A stretch of 64,000 bases of DNA from Diphasiastrum complanatum (lineage: Eukaryota > Streptophyta > Lycopodiopsida > Lycopodiales > Lycopodiaceae), in NCBI GenBank assembly GCA_029204225.1, contig MU831834.1:1-64000 (forward strand), read 5' to 3'. Position numbers and translations under genes: made by a program. Positions 32,401 through 44,100 of this stretch are shown one piece after another. A model generated the notes under the pieces. That model saw nothing but the letters and a program-made list of their open reading frames with translations, was not told where the DNA came from and ran no database searches. Position 1 is the first letter of the stretch. The number at the start of each line of letters is the position of its first letter.

Positions 32401-34155
32401 ATGACTTCAATGAGTTCATACTTGTTGCAACCAAGTGAGAGATTGTCTACTTCCAATTATTCAATATGGAAGTTGAGGATGGAGTCCATCTTGATACTCC
32501 AAGATGTGATGAACATTGTACTTGGGATTGAGGAGGAGCCTCAAGTCCTTCAAGAAGTACAAAAATACAAGAAGAGAGCTAGGATGGCTCTCCACTACAT
32601 TAAGATGAATGTCTCTAATGAGATATTGAGGGAGATTGGTGATTGTTCTACATCCAAGGAAGCTTGGGATTGTCTCAAGTCCATCTATGAGGCTAAGAAC
32701 ACCTCTAGGCTCCTCACTCTTAGAAATCAAATATTCCAAAGTAGTCAAAAGAGTGATGAGAGTGCATGTAATTATGTTTTGAGAGTCAAGGATATTCATA
32801 GGGAGCTTGCATGTATTGGTGACTCAATCAATCAAAGTGAGCTAGTCCAAGTCATTCTCAATGTCTTGAGAGATGAATATGACAACCTTGTCCAATCCTA
32901 TGTTATTAAGGAGGAGCTACCAAGTTTGGAGGCCCTTCAAAGTGTGCTTATTTCTGAAGAATCAAGACAAGAGTACAAACTCTTGAGGATGGACAAGCTA
33001 TCACTCAATCATGATGATGGCAAAGTTCTATTTGCCAAGCACAAAGAGAGGAGTAAGAAGCAACACCATCACTTCTCTAATGACAAAGCTAAAGACCAAG
33101 ATGGAGAGGAGGAGGATACCTCTCATGCTTCTAGTTCAAATCTCAAGAAGAAGATGATCAAGTGCTTTTATTGTGGCAAGAAAGGCCATTATGCCACCAA
33201 TTGCTTCAAGAAGAAGAATCAACTCAATCAAGCCAACATCACCAATGAGAAAGAAGACTATATTGCAAGTGATGGAGAAGGCTCTCTTATGGCATCAAGC
33301 TTCTCCTCTTCCACCTTCAACAAGGATGACTCATGGTATATTGATAGTGGAGCATCTTCACATATGTGTGGCTCCAAGCACTTTTTTTCATCTATAATGC
33401 CTTATGATGGAGTCAAGAAGACCATATACTTTGCAAGTAAGCATGAGTGCAATATTGAAGGAGTAGGGATTATTCCCTTGAAGCTTGCATCTTCTAAAGA
33501 TCTCTTTCTCAACAATGTTCTTTTTGTCCCAAAGCTTACAAAGAACATCTTAAGTGTTGGCCAACGTCTTGATAGTGGCTTTGATGTCAATTTCAATATT
33601 GACAATTGTGTGATTAAGAAGGATGGTGAGATCCTTGCATATGGATCAAGATTTGAAGGCATCTACAAATTGGATCCAAGTGAGAGTGCAAACTCTCTTG
33701 ATGTTTCTTATATTTCCAATATTTCAAAGGAGGAGGATTACACAAGATGCACATATCTTCTCTCTTCAAGTATTATGGTGTATGATTATTCCTTATTATT
33801 CAAAGAATATGTTGAAAAGAAATTCTCATTGAAGATCAAAGCTTTGAGGAGTATTGGAGCTCTTGAAGGAATAACACCATATGAAGTTTTATTCAAGATG
33901 AAGCCTAAGGTTGATCACCTTAGTGAACTTGGTAGTGCTTGCTTTGCACATATTCCCTTGGAAAAAAAAAGGAAGGATGATCCAAGCTCATGGATCATGA
34001 TTGGATACTCATCCATCAAGGAGGCCTTTAGTGTCTGTACACTCTCTATTTCAAATGTGATCGTGAATAGAGATGTCATATTGCATGAAGATTCAATCTT
34101 GGAAGTGGCCGAGATCAAGGCTTCTCAAGAAGCATCACAAGTTATCCAGTTATGA
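32401..34155 (+). CDS. Copia B gag-protease-(deleted)integrase polyprotein, 584 codons
   Basis: ATG at 32401 ('MTSMSSYLLQPSERLSTSNY') was chosen because the frame upstream lacks ATG. Order: gag with 'WKLRMESILILQDVMNIVL' (residues ~20-40) and 'SIYEAKNTSRLLTLRNQIF'; zinc knuckle 'CFYCGKKGHYATNCF' near residue 257; protease 'DDSWYIDSGASSHMCGSKHF' near residue 315; 'VLFVPKLTKNILSVGQRLDS'. Then the frame jumps from the pre-integrase region to 'YVEKKFSLKIKALRS' and again to 'ITPYEVLFKMKPKVDHL', ending 'ASQVIQL'. Compared with C1, most of the integrase core, including its catalytic acids, is removed by two in-frame deletions. There is no nonsense codon. Gag and protease look intact, so it could still make particles in trans-complemented form (inference). 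Confidence 0.85.
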   Translation: MTSMSSYLLQPSERLSTSNYSIWKLRMESILILQDVMNIVLGIEEEPQVLQEVQKYKKRARMALHYIKMNVSNEILREIGDCSTSKEAWDCLKSIYEAKNTSRLLTLRNQIFQSSQKSDESACNYVLRVKDIHRELACIGDSINQSELVQVILNVLRDEYDNLVQSYVIKEELPSLEALQSVLISEESRQEYKLLRMDKLSLNHDDGKVLFAKHKERSKKQHHHFSNDKAKDQDGEEEDTSHASSSNLKKKMIKCFYCGKKGHYATNCFKKKNQLNQANITNEKEDYIASDGEGSLMASSFSSSTFNKDDSWYIDSGASSHMCGSKHFFSSIMPYDGVKKTIYFASKHECNIEGVGIIPLKLASSKDLFLNNVLFVPKLTKNILSVGQRLDSGFDVNFNIDNCVIKKDGEILAYGSRFEGIYKLDPSESANSLDVSYISNISKEEDYTRCTYLLSSSIMVYDYSLLFKEYVEKKFSLKIKALRSIGALEGITPYEVLFKMKPKVDHLSELGSACFAHIPLEKKRKDDPSSWIMIGYSSIKEAFSVCTLSISNVIVNRDVILHEDSILEVAEIKASQEASQVIQL

Positions 34156-34240
34156 TGGGGCCAATGTGTGAGGAGGAGTTTCTTCTTCATATGTTTTCAA
34201 GAAGATCTTCAAGATGCATGGCCGAGTCTTTATGGCTCAC
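34156..34240 (+). pseudogene. Truncated post-integrase tail of copia B
   Basis: A different frame reads 'MMGPMCEEEFLLHMFSRRSS', matching C1 around '[11 protein letters not shown]'. At about 34240 the sequence switches to copia A gag in the opposite orientation. Reverse transcriptase, RNase H and the 3' LTR of B are absent. Confidence 0.6.
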
Positions 34241-34241
34241 C

Positions 34242-35083
34242 TTACATGGAAAAGAGGGGCCCAGTGCCCAGGTTTGTTGCAGTACCTACAATTTCCAGGT
34301 TTATTTTGTCTTGAATAGCCACGTCCTTGACCTCGGTCTTGATTCCAATTACCTCGATTCGGACTATCATTGACTTGCTCATGAAATTGTTGAAATGATC
34401 CTCGGCTTGAGTTTCCTCTTCTCGATTGATACTTTCCACGGCCAATCTTCCACCTCGTCCTCCAACTACAAGAGCTTGATCATAGCTCCTGTTACGATAA
34501 TTCAAGTTCTCTTGACGTTGCTCTTCTTGCAAAAGCAATCCACCTAGTTCTTCATAGGTTGGAAGATTTTCTCTTGTGTCTATACTCGTCACAAACATCT
34601 GATGTGACTCACTCAAACTATTCAATGTCAATTGCACGATCTCATGATCTTGTACTCGCTCTCTAACTGCTCCTAATTGACCACGGATCTCTTTGATCTT
34701 CAGTATGTGATCAACAATAGTTGCACCATCATCCATCCGCAATGTATGCAACTTTGTCTTTAAAAATAATATTTGAGATATATTTGTCGTTTCAAACAAT
34801 GCCTTCAATGTATCCCACGCTTCTTTTGGTCCTTCTGAATCTGAAATATAGGGAATATTTGCATCTCTAACTGATAAGTTGATGACATTTGGGCTTTCCG
34901 TCTTCTCCTATCAAATTCCCGCTGATCTTCTTCAATCACTGGCCTTGTCTCTTCACATGTCATGATCTCCCATAGCTCTTTTTCCATTAAAATGTTCTTC
35001 AGTTTGAATTTCCAAATTGCATAGTTGCCGACACCTTCCAATTTGCTTGACTCATTAAGAACACTCTCGCTTAGAGTTGCCAT
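34242..35083 (-). pseudogene. Copia A gag
   Basis: Minus strand, ATG at 35083-35081: 'MATLSESVLNESSKLEGVGN', 'YAIWKFKLKNILMEKELWEI', 'EFDRRRRKAQ'. One frameshift near 34880 leads into 'DSEGPKEAWDTLKALFETTN', 'LKTKLHTLRMDDGATIVDHI', 'IVQLTLNSLSESHQMF' and 'NLPTYEELGGLLLQEEQRQE'. In a shifted frame just before the copia B junction lies the start of a zinc knuckle, 'CRYCNKPGHWAP', cut before the last Cys. Remaining gag/protease sequence (roughly 230 codons by family comparison) is missing, so insertion of B was accompanied by deletion in A. Confidence 0.85.
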
Positions 35084-35154
35084 TACTGGATAGATGAGTC
35101 TGGATCACAAAATTTATTCACACCACAGAATTGTAAAGTTTTGGTTGTACATCT

Positions 35155-35405
35155 GATATCGATATGACGCGTGGGTGCACGACTACTCGGAATTCTCTAT
35201 ACCTCTGGCGCGTCGCCCCGATATTGGTACTGATATGTGATATCAGTATGACGCGCGGATGTACGACTGCTCTTGGTTTTCTTTACCTCTGGCGAGTCGA
35301 TCCGATATTGGTACGGATATGCTATATCTGTATGACGCGCGGATGTACGACTGCTCAAGATTTTTTCTACCTCTGGCGCGTCAATCCAATATTGGTACGG
35401 AAAAG
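35155..35405 (-). repeat. 84-bp tandem repeat, three copies, in the copia A leader
   Basis: Successive ATGACGCG motifs fall at 35164, 35248 and 35332, exactly 84 bp apart. Each unit also carries TACGACTGCTC-like and ACCTCTGGCG motifs and ends GATATTGGTAC. It lies in the untranslated leader between the primer site and gag. Confidence 0.9.
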
Positions 35406-35934
35406 ATTAAAAATAGAGGGAATATAAGAACTTTCAGAGGGAATATTCTAGATTTCCCACTTCGGCGCGACGGCTATGTCGCCTTCTCTTTGCAAAGTTT
35501 TCGAAATGTGTGATCGTTCAAAAGACAGAGATCAGTAATGTGAAAATTATGAAGCCTTCTAACTCTGAATGGTAGTACTAGACATTGTCTAGTGTGATTT
35601 GCGGTACTCCAAACAGACAAATGAGAGATTTCTTGGCAAACCTGTCACACAAATAGCACTTTCCACAATAACTAGGAAGTACTGTAAAAATCTCCCCCAC
35701 TCAACAGATTTTCAATTTGTCTGATGCTGCCCTGGTCTTTTTGATGCCTCCGGGACTATGCTTTCATTCCCCACTGATGGTTCTGAGCTCCAACCCTACA
35801 AAATACACCAAAGAAGAATTTCTTCCAACCGTTTTTGTCTCTCCAAGCTTTCACCTCCCGTGAAGGACTTTCTCACTTCGTTGCGGAGCTTGTGATAAGC
35901 TGCATCCACTGATCAGGCACGCAGGACTATCGCT

Positions 35935-35946
35935 GCTCTGATACCA
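35935..35946 (-). other. Primer-binding site of copia A (initiator Met tRNA)
   Basis: Minus strand TGGTATCAGAGC, directly adjoining the 5' LTR. Confidence 0.92.
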
Positions 35947-36195
35947 TGACAAGAATTAGATATGAAACATCAAGCATTCACCACAAGAAGGCGGAAGAAG
36001 AACACGTACTGTCACTCTATTACACTAACTCATACAGAATGTAAAATGTACAAATAAACCCTGAACCCTGATAGAGAGAGAAAACCTACGAGTAGACTAA
36101 TAGACTAGCCTACGACTATTGACAACTGGTCACAGCTGTCAACATTAATGTGCATCGTAAACAATAACAATGAAGTTTATCATTGATTTCTAACA
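35947..36195 (-). repeat. 5' LTR of copia A
   Basis: 249 bp, TGTTAGAAATC...TTCTTGTCA on the minus strand; the partner is at 27733-27994. Confidence 0.92.
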
Positions 36196-36252
36196 AACAA
36201 TACTCTGGTGAAGGTTCTTTTTGAGATTTTGACATAAAAAATCACTGAAACT

Positions 36253-36583
36253 ATCATGCCCATGACTGGTCTTGGGTAGCGTGTCCACGCTAGGGATCGG
36301 TAGACCAACATCCCATAAGTTAATTATGACTATAAAGGAATTGGGGCCCTTATGTGTACATGGTCATAATTAATGGTTGTAGGCCTAAACACATGGTGGT
36401 GGAGTTGGTATGGGTCTATCAGTGAGTCATTGGGGAACTGGATGACATGGCCCAGATAGGCTGCAGAGGTGTCCAGTGAGGTGTCGCAGTGCACTACTAG
36501 TGGTGCATGGGCCTTGGAGGGTATAAGTATACCTGCTGGGCTCTCATTAGTGGATGCTTGATAGCATGACCGGTGGCAGGATG
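36253..36583 (+). repeat. LTR fragment of gutted chromovirus D (left)
   Basis: Starts TATCATGCCCATGACTGG (TG mutated to TA) and is colinear with 39274-39605 over 331 bp with few differences. The match stops after GGTGGCAGGATG, so the 3' part of this LTR is replaced or deleted. Confidence 0.85.
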
Positions 36584-38889
36584 GTAGGTTTAAACATTTA
36601 GATAACTTAAGGTTTAAGTTATGGAGTGTGTTGTGCTGGAGGCATGGTTGGTAGGGTAGAGGGGTGGGTCTGGACATCTTCTTCCAAACTTTTTGTTTTT
36701 CTATTTTTTAATGTTTCCATGGGCTACTTGTAGTCATTACAGACTAGGTTTTTTTAAATGCAGTTAAGGTTGAATTTAATGGCTTCAAAAATTGTGTACA
36801 TTTGATTTAAATGCATCGACATGGTTTTTCAGCAGTGTTATGGCTTAGGTACCATTTGCAAAATTCATTGGTATAATTTTAATAAGCACGTTATGATCTG
36901 TAAAAACTATGTTTTTTGGACATTGCCTTATTAAAGGGAATTATACACATAATGATTCTAAACTGAACGTGTTTCTTTTCGGTTGAGACAAGCAAGTGGT
37001 TATGTGTAAAGTTCCGGTAGGAGAGATAATTTTCCCGTCTTCTTGGAAACTTTTTCGACATCACCTAAAAATGATGGACCCCCTGATTTTATTACAACTC
37101 AACCTTGGGTGAGACTGTTATGGAACTTTATGAAGTTATAAGTACCGAAACAACCAAATGCAAAATCATTTTAGACAATTATAGGCTATTAATTCAAAAC
37201 AACTTGGGCTTACAAACAAATTTTTTTTTCCGGTGAGTAATGTCCGGAAGTTGTTGATGACTGGATAAACCGTTTGTCGCTGCACAAACATCCCAGAGTA
37301 AACAAAAGCGAATTTCGTCGGTGTTCTGGGTAAAGCCTCATGTGAGTGCAACCCATAGAACTGTGACTGGGCTGAATTCCTGGTGAAATTTCGTTAACGA
37401 AATGTGTATTCTCTTTATTAACTTCAATGGGCAACCGAGAACGTGAATTCTCGGACTTTTTGGCCGAAATTGTCGTCTTTTCATAATCATGCACGGCCAG
37501 AAACGGCCCAGAAGCCTAGGATGGAAAAACTAAAATGGAACGAGAAAGTTATTTCTTGATGTGCTTGAAGCCATGGGCATACCAACACTATTTGTTGTTA
37601 AGAGCAAGAAAAAGCCGGATCATTCTTCCCCATTTCTAAATCTGTCGCTAGGAACCTTATAGTAACCGTAAAGATTGTGAAAAGGGGCGAAAAAATGTTT
37701 GTTTGAGTTGAAGTTGGAATTTTTTATAAATTCCCGAGAACTTCATATACTTGTATTATTTTTTCTGACACTTTGATCAAGAAGTGGAGGGTCTTTGTGG
37801 AGGAAGAACACGTGGTATGGGACGCAGCCAATTCCAAAATGAAGATCTGAAATTAACTGGATCAGTTGACCATAGTATGGCCGTAAGTCTTAGTGATGCC
37901 AAATACTATCGGTCATAAAATGGGTGTTTTGTCGAAAATTTGAGATATTGGTCATGACCCCCTTTTTAGGATATCTCAAATTTACAAAACCGGAAACCTG
38001 GCAAGCTATTTCTTTATAAAGGATATGTTGATGAATTTCTTAATACATTAATTAACCCAATTTTTTGTGATTTCTTGGTAAATAATTTTTTATTACCCAT
38101 TGACCTTGGATGATGTCACAAAAATGGTTAATAGGCCCTTTTCTAACATTGTTCTCTCTACTTGAATCTTCAAAAAATCCTTTTTTGATTTACGGGTTAA
38201 TTCTCAAGCTTGGTAACCAAGAAGATCTTTGGTTTAGTCATTGTGTTGGGACATCATTGGTATTTGCCTACAATGACGCAACACTTCTTTTGGCTTTCAA
38301 GATTTCTCAGATATCTTCTTAGTCTCTTCTCCTGGGCAAATCTCAAATGATCTGCACCCCTTGGAAATTCGTGGCGTTTCCTGTTAAAAAAGGGGGAGAA
38401 GTAGGAAGAAAAGAGAGTTATCAAGGAGAAACATCTGTAAGAGATTCCAGGAGAAATTTGTTATAGATAATGGACCTGCTTTATAAATCAGAAACGATAG
38501 GATATTCAGATATTACAGAAATCCTTTATGGATTCTAGTTGAAATTTGATTTGAAGATTTAACGGGGGGAAAATTTAGAAAGTACTCTTGTGATAGGAAA
38601 GTGGTTGATAACAAGTCTGATTGATTTGTGTTAGAACTTGTTAATACTATTGCAAAATGGGAGGTTGTTGAAAAATTGTTCCTTGCTGGAAGCAATCAAC
38701 TTGATCTTAGTATGGATTGAGATCCTTGGGTTGATGCAAGGGAAGAACTTCATGCTAACAATATATTCTTTTGTGTTAATCTCCGGTTGAGATTTTTTGG
38801 TTGTGAAATAGCACTCTTTGAGAAATATTCTCTCTTAGAGGATAACCAAGTTACAAGATTCTCGGTTATGAAAGTGTTGTGTACTAATC
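36584..38889. other. Interior of chromovirus D, no coding remains recognised
   Basis: About 2.3 kb without a gag, protease or reverse transcriptase motif in the frames I could read. A full chromovirus interior is usually about 4-5 kb and coding throughout. Either it was deleted and replaced, or it is decayed past recognition. Confidence 0.4.
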
Positions 38890-39245
38890 AGGAGTTATTA
38901 GTAGAGATATACTATGTAGTGAATCTTTGTGGGATCATTAAAACCTTTTGTCCTTGAAAAAGATCGTATCGTTAGCTTACTAATTGGAACTCCCGGAAGG
39001 ATCGCAAGTGCATCCCGTATTTCACGTAAACTATCTCTGAAAGAGTCTACGTGAAGGAGAGCATCTTGGATTTGGAGAGCAGTTGGACCTGTTGGATGAA
39101 TCATCGGATGTATCTTGTCTTGAACTCGAAAAGATCTTGGATAGTTACCGAGTATCTGGTTCAATTGAAGGGATGTACGGACGATGATGATTCCTGGGAA
39201 CAGGAAGGAAGCTTAAGGAGGTTCTTTCCCCGTTTTAAGTTCTGA
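38890..39245 (+). pseudogene. Chromovirus D integrase C-terminus with chromodomain
   Basis: One frame reads '...RISRKLSLKEST...', 'HLGFGEQLDLLDESSD', 'LELEKILDSYRV'. A frameshift near 39140 leads to 'EYLVQLKGCTDDDDSWEQE' and 'SLRRFFPRFKF', then a TGA at 39243-39245. The block E-Y-L-V-x-x-K-G-x(6)-S-W-E is the chromodomain core found at the end of chromovirus integrases, which binds modified histone tails. An acidic run and 'FP' motif follow, as is usual. It is the only coding debris of D. Confidence 0.65.
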
Positions 39246-39260
39246 GGACAGAACTTGAAT

Positions 39261-39273
39261 AAGGGGGGAAGAA
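39261..39273 (+). other. Polypurine tract of chromovirus D
   Basis: AAGGGGGGAAGAA immediately before the TGTCATGCC start of the 3' LTR. Confidence 0.75.
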
Positions 39274-39732
39274 TGTCATGCCCATGACTGGTCTCGGGTA
39301 GCGTGTCTACGCTAGGGACCGGTAGACCAACAACCCGTAAGTTAATTATGACTATAAGGGAATTGGGGCCCTTATGTGTACATGGTCATAATTAATGGTT
39401 GTAGGCCTAAACACATGGTGGTGGAGTTGGTATGGGTCTATCAGTGAGTCATTGTAAAACTGGATGACGTGGCCCAGATAGGCAGTAGAGGTGTCCAGTG
39501 AGGTGTCACAGTGCACTACTAGTGGTGCATGGGCCTTGGAGGGTATAAGTATACCTGCTGGGCTCTCATTAGTGGACGCTTGATAGCATGACCGGTGGCA
39601 GGATGCTGCTGGTGTGATGCCATATTCCTCTTTGTGATTGATCCACAGCTTGGGGGCTAGATCCGTTCGATCTAGGTTTGGTTGGGTTGGTTTGTCCACC
39701 ATCAGGTTCCCTTGTGTCGCTTGTGATTGGCA
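39274..39732 (+). repeat. 3' LTR of chromovirus D
   Basis: Begins TGTCATGCCCATGACTGG. The first 332 bp pair with 36253-36583. The end at GATTGGCA (39732) is a guess based on a CA ending. Confidence 0.65.
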
Positions 39733-41130
39733 TGCTTAGAATAGGATCCTTGGATTGAGGACTTTACAGAAACTCAATTTGATGATTCTGATCAAAGTAA
39801 CCTTCGCCCACTTGACTGGAAATGGGAAACACTATAATACAACTATGGTAGGCTGAACAAAGGTTTATATGTAGCTTGAAAAAAAAATTCAAGTTGGTGA
39901 GGGTTAAAATGGACATTTCAGCAGACTAACCTTTATTGGCCTTTGTCTATGGCAACTAACCTTCGCCTACTTCATTGATGCCAAAAAATTGCATTGGTAA
40001 TATTCGAGAGGATTGGTGAAGGTTGTTAGAGAGATACTGATGTTTTTGTTGAAAGAGGTGTGTTTCCTCCACAAAAAATGATCATGATTAATCAAAGCCT
40101 TCACTGGACCTATATTCTGGGAACTAACTTTTGTAGAGGTTTCTGACAGCTTATCTAAGTCAAAAAAAAGTTACAGAAGGTATGGCAAAGTCAAAATTGA
40201 AGATTATTGATGAATTTAGCAATTTTTATCACTTTAATATTCACATGACTTTCAGAATTGGGCAAGAACCCTCGCCAATCTCTATGAATACCAAATTTGG
40301 TATACTAGAAGTCAAAGGTTTGTTGACTAATCAAGAGCACTTGGCATTTTTTTAAATGAATTTTTCACAAAGGTTTTTTTTTTTTTTTTTATGTTTTTGG
40401 TTGTTATTTTTAATATTTTTGTAGAGGATTAAACCTAGTAAAATATTGATAGACTAGAGTATTAACATACATCTATATACCTATGAAAGGTATTTCAACT
40501 TTGTACTTTACATTCTTGTAAAAGATTAAACTATAATTTTTTTAAGGTCAATCTTTTGAGAGATAAAGAGATTGCCTCAATTGCTCCAATTACACAAAAT
40601 GCATGTAAATTTTGGCTACTTGTGTTGTTTGCATTCCCCAAAACTCACAAAAGCCCATAAAGCAAGTCAATGGTAGATGATGAGTGACACAAGCACAATG
40701 ACATCATTTTCACAATATGTTGTGAATTTTGAAGTTCAAAAAGAGATTTTGAATGCAGATTATACTAGCCCAAAAAATCAAATAAGAAGTTTTGAAAGTA
40801 GATACCAACTCATAGAATTCCCTATATACAACCCCAAAAAACGTCAAGCAATATAACCAAGATTTATTGCTATCTTTTATGCTTGTGAAAGTTATTTTCT
40901 AGTTGAATGCACCGAGCATCTTCCATAAATTTGTAGCCATTTTACCAACTCCAAAGTCTATTATCCACTCCTTAATAGCAAAGAATCACCATGGCATCAA
41001 GTTTAAGATCAGTGTAGGTGCACCCCAATTTGCAAACTTTCATGTAGGGGTTGAGGTAATCAAAGTTGAAAAAACATTTCTTCCTTCGATGAGATTTGGA
41101 TCATGCTCAAATCCAAAATTCTCTAGGAAA
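39733..41130. other. Unassigned sequence downstream of the hydrolase gene
   Basis: AT-rich with scattered 'AACCTTCGCC(C/T)ACTT' pieces (39800, 39959). TTTATT at 40863-40868 is an AATAAA on the minus strand, about 265 bp past the hydrolase stop, and could serve its polyadenylation. The plus frame 40903-41157 is antisense to the gene end and lacks motifs. Confidence 0.35.
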
Positions 41131-44100
41131 TTAGGTTTTTGTCCAAATGCTTTCTAACTCATTTGCCATTGCACATGCACGACCTGCGATTATTGAGAGA
41201 TGACCTGCATTTTCAATTATATGAATTTGTACTTTAGGGTATTTGGCATGGAGTTCATAACTATATTTGACAGGACATCGCAAGTCTCTTCTTCCATGGA
41301 TGATGGTCATTTGACAACTAGAATACTCGAGGACGTTTAGATACTTGTTGATGTTGTACGCTCCAACACATATGGTATTGTGAAATACATGCCATGCTGA
41401 ATGATGTGTATGCAACATGAAGTCTTCCAAAAAGCATTTTGGCATCCTGAGGTTCCAAATATTTGTTAAAAAGATAAAACAGTTACATATATAAAATTTG
41501 TAAAAGGTGATGTTCAAATCAAATAATATTGATAAGGTAGTCATAAGAATCTATACTCATAATTTTTTTGAACAAGGATCCCAATAATGTTGTAGACATG
41601 TTGCTCAGGCTAAAATAGCTACCAAAAATAAGAACATGATAAAAAAATCTAAGTTAATGGGTTGATCCTCAAGTTGGAGTAAAGGTCATGAAAAATCAAC
41701 AATTTGCTCTTTTATTTGTAAGAGAGAAAAAATAAAACCTGGCAAATCTTGTAAGTTGTTGAAGAGGGAGCTCCCAAATTTGGTGATTTTTACATAGCAT
41801 AAAACAAATCGCTCTGCCTATGTGCTCATACCATGCCATGATTGCATTGAAAAAAGATCTCAAAGGCCAAACCTTCTTTGGAGCTAATTGGTGCATTAAG
41901 TAAAGTCCTGGATTTTTTAGATCAGGTATAGGGAAGTATGGCTGAGATTAAAAGAATACAAAATCATTAGTTGGATATTCATTCAAAAGGAATTTTTTTC
42001 TTCTTATCTCTTTGTTCTAAAGTATGTTAGCATATAACACCACAAAAGAAAAAAAATCTAAAAATGATTTTGCACATTATTCGCTTATAATCATGTTACA
42101 CATAAATAATATGAATTTCTTTGGATATATTTGCATACCGGTGAAATCAAAGTGATGGTCTTGGCGAGTTTTGGAAATTTCGTTGCCATTGCTAGTGCAA
42201 CAATGCAACCCATTGAATGCCCAACAATATGAACACGCTTTATCTCATGAGGTTCCAAAACAGATTTTTGTATAGCTTCTATATGATCCGCAAGTGTGTA
42301 TAAGCAATTTGATGGCTTTGGGCTTTTTCCAAAACCAAGTAGATCAATAGCAAAAAGTCGATATGACTTTTGAATGGACTCTGATAGATACGGAAACACT
42401 GTCTCCACCCATAAGGAAGATGATGAAAGAAACCCATGAATAAATAAGACATTGTCATCCATACCAAATTCCATAGAGCTCTTGTCTGCAATTGGTGCAC
42501 ATGCCAACAATCAAAATTATGTGATAAACAAATTTGCAAATTGAGAGTTTATCTTTGTGCTTTTACTCCAAAAGGTCAATGCCATGCCATAACACATTCA
42601 AATTTTTGATGCATCTATAGAAGCTACAAAGCACCAACATTTAGCACTTCATAAATAGCACACTAAATAAATATTCAAAGTTGTTCAATTAATTATTATT
42701 TTTTGACAACATATATAAGAGCTAAAAAGTAATAAAGAAATATAAACATAAATTTTATTGAGGTGCAAGTTCTTCAATGCCATTTCAATATTGTTTTTTT
42801 CTTGTGCATTTGACACTAGAGTTTAACACATCAAGAGAAATACATCCAAATGCATGATAGCTAGAGATAGCTTATCCATGTCCGTGATGCTAGATGCCTC
42901 CCTATCGATGCCAATGCCAATGACTGGCCCTCTGCTATAATGCTATAATGTATTTCCAAATGAGCACACTATGAAGTTCTCGCCATTACTATCACCTCCA
43001 ATAGATCTCTAGCAAGACACTTACCACAGTGTTTGCCCCCATCGCACCCAATCATGATGTCCATCTGCTCTCTATCCTATAGCTTGATCTCAAGCTTCAC
43101 ATGTTGTCCATTTGCATTTGCAATGTCTTGATTCCATCATGAATCCCATCTGTAAGTCATATCCATCAATCAATAACTCAAATCCAATATGAAAAATAGC
43201 TTACCATGTCATTATCATGTACAATCACTATCAGGTATCCCAATGTCATCCACGATCATGAAGATCTGAGCATGTACCCTATAGTGCCCCACATGTATTT
43301 CCCAAAGCTAGCTCCCAAGCTGCTCCTATGAATGATTCCAAACCAATTTATGAGAATACATTGAAATGCGAATTACAAAGCCAACATCAAGTCTCTTCAC
43401 ATGACGTGACATGTCAATATCCCTCCAATATCCCTTAGAGATCTTCCATGGCCCAAACCAAACGATCTGCACTCTGCCATCACTAGAATCTGCATCTCTA
43501 ATGCAATACTGATACGACAAATTGACTTGACTTACCCAGAATAGGTTGTTGAAGTGTATCTCATTGATGACAAACCCGATACACTACTCCATAGCTACAA
43601 TGACTTGATCTGAAAAATGACTTACAAACTGCAAAACCCACAAAAAAAAATTACACTTACCACTCATCAAGAGTCTCCAAAGTGTGATACTGACCCGTTC
43701 TTCATCTCCCTTGTGTCCTACACACATAGTTCGTCCAATGCAAGTCCGCTACCTTGTCCAATGGCTTCCAAATGGCAACACCTCGCACTTCAATCACCCA
43801 TGACCATCCAAATGTGATTAAGCTAGCCCAAATCTCTCTCTCAAATAAGAAATTTCCAAGTTACAGATGCGTGTATTAATGCAACTATCACCTGACTCGA
43901 CATTGTCACTGCCAATTATGCTTGTGAGAGCGATCCCCCAAATGTCACCCACATTGGTCAGTTTTGACTCCAAAAGTTGAATCTGATCACAAGAATTTTT
44001 CACCCGTAACTGGCATCCCATGTCTACGTCTCCCCTTTGATTGATTGCCCTCTCAAAATTGTCGCCAATGATGAGTAGTCCCGATGCCAAACTGCACTTT

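Larger units (their letters stand above)
27733..36195 (-). mobile_element. Copia element A (minus strand), with copia B nested inside
   Basis: Bounded by two direct LTRs (27733-27994 and 35947-36195), each TG...CA, with flanks AACAG and AACAA as a probable 5-bp target duplication (4 of 5 match). Inside, on the minus strand, are the primer site (35935-35946), an 850-bp leader with an 84-bp triple repeat, gag (35083-34242), then copia B, then pol (30840-27989) and a polypurine tract. By hand count the LTRs differ by 7 substitutions and one 13-bp indel, roughly 97% identity, so this is among the younger insertions here. Confidence 0.9.
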
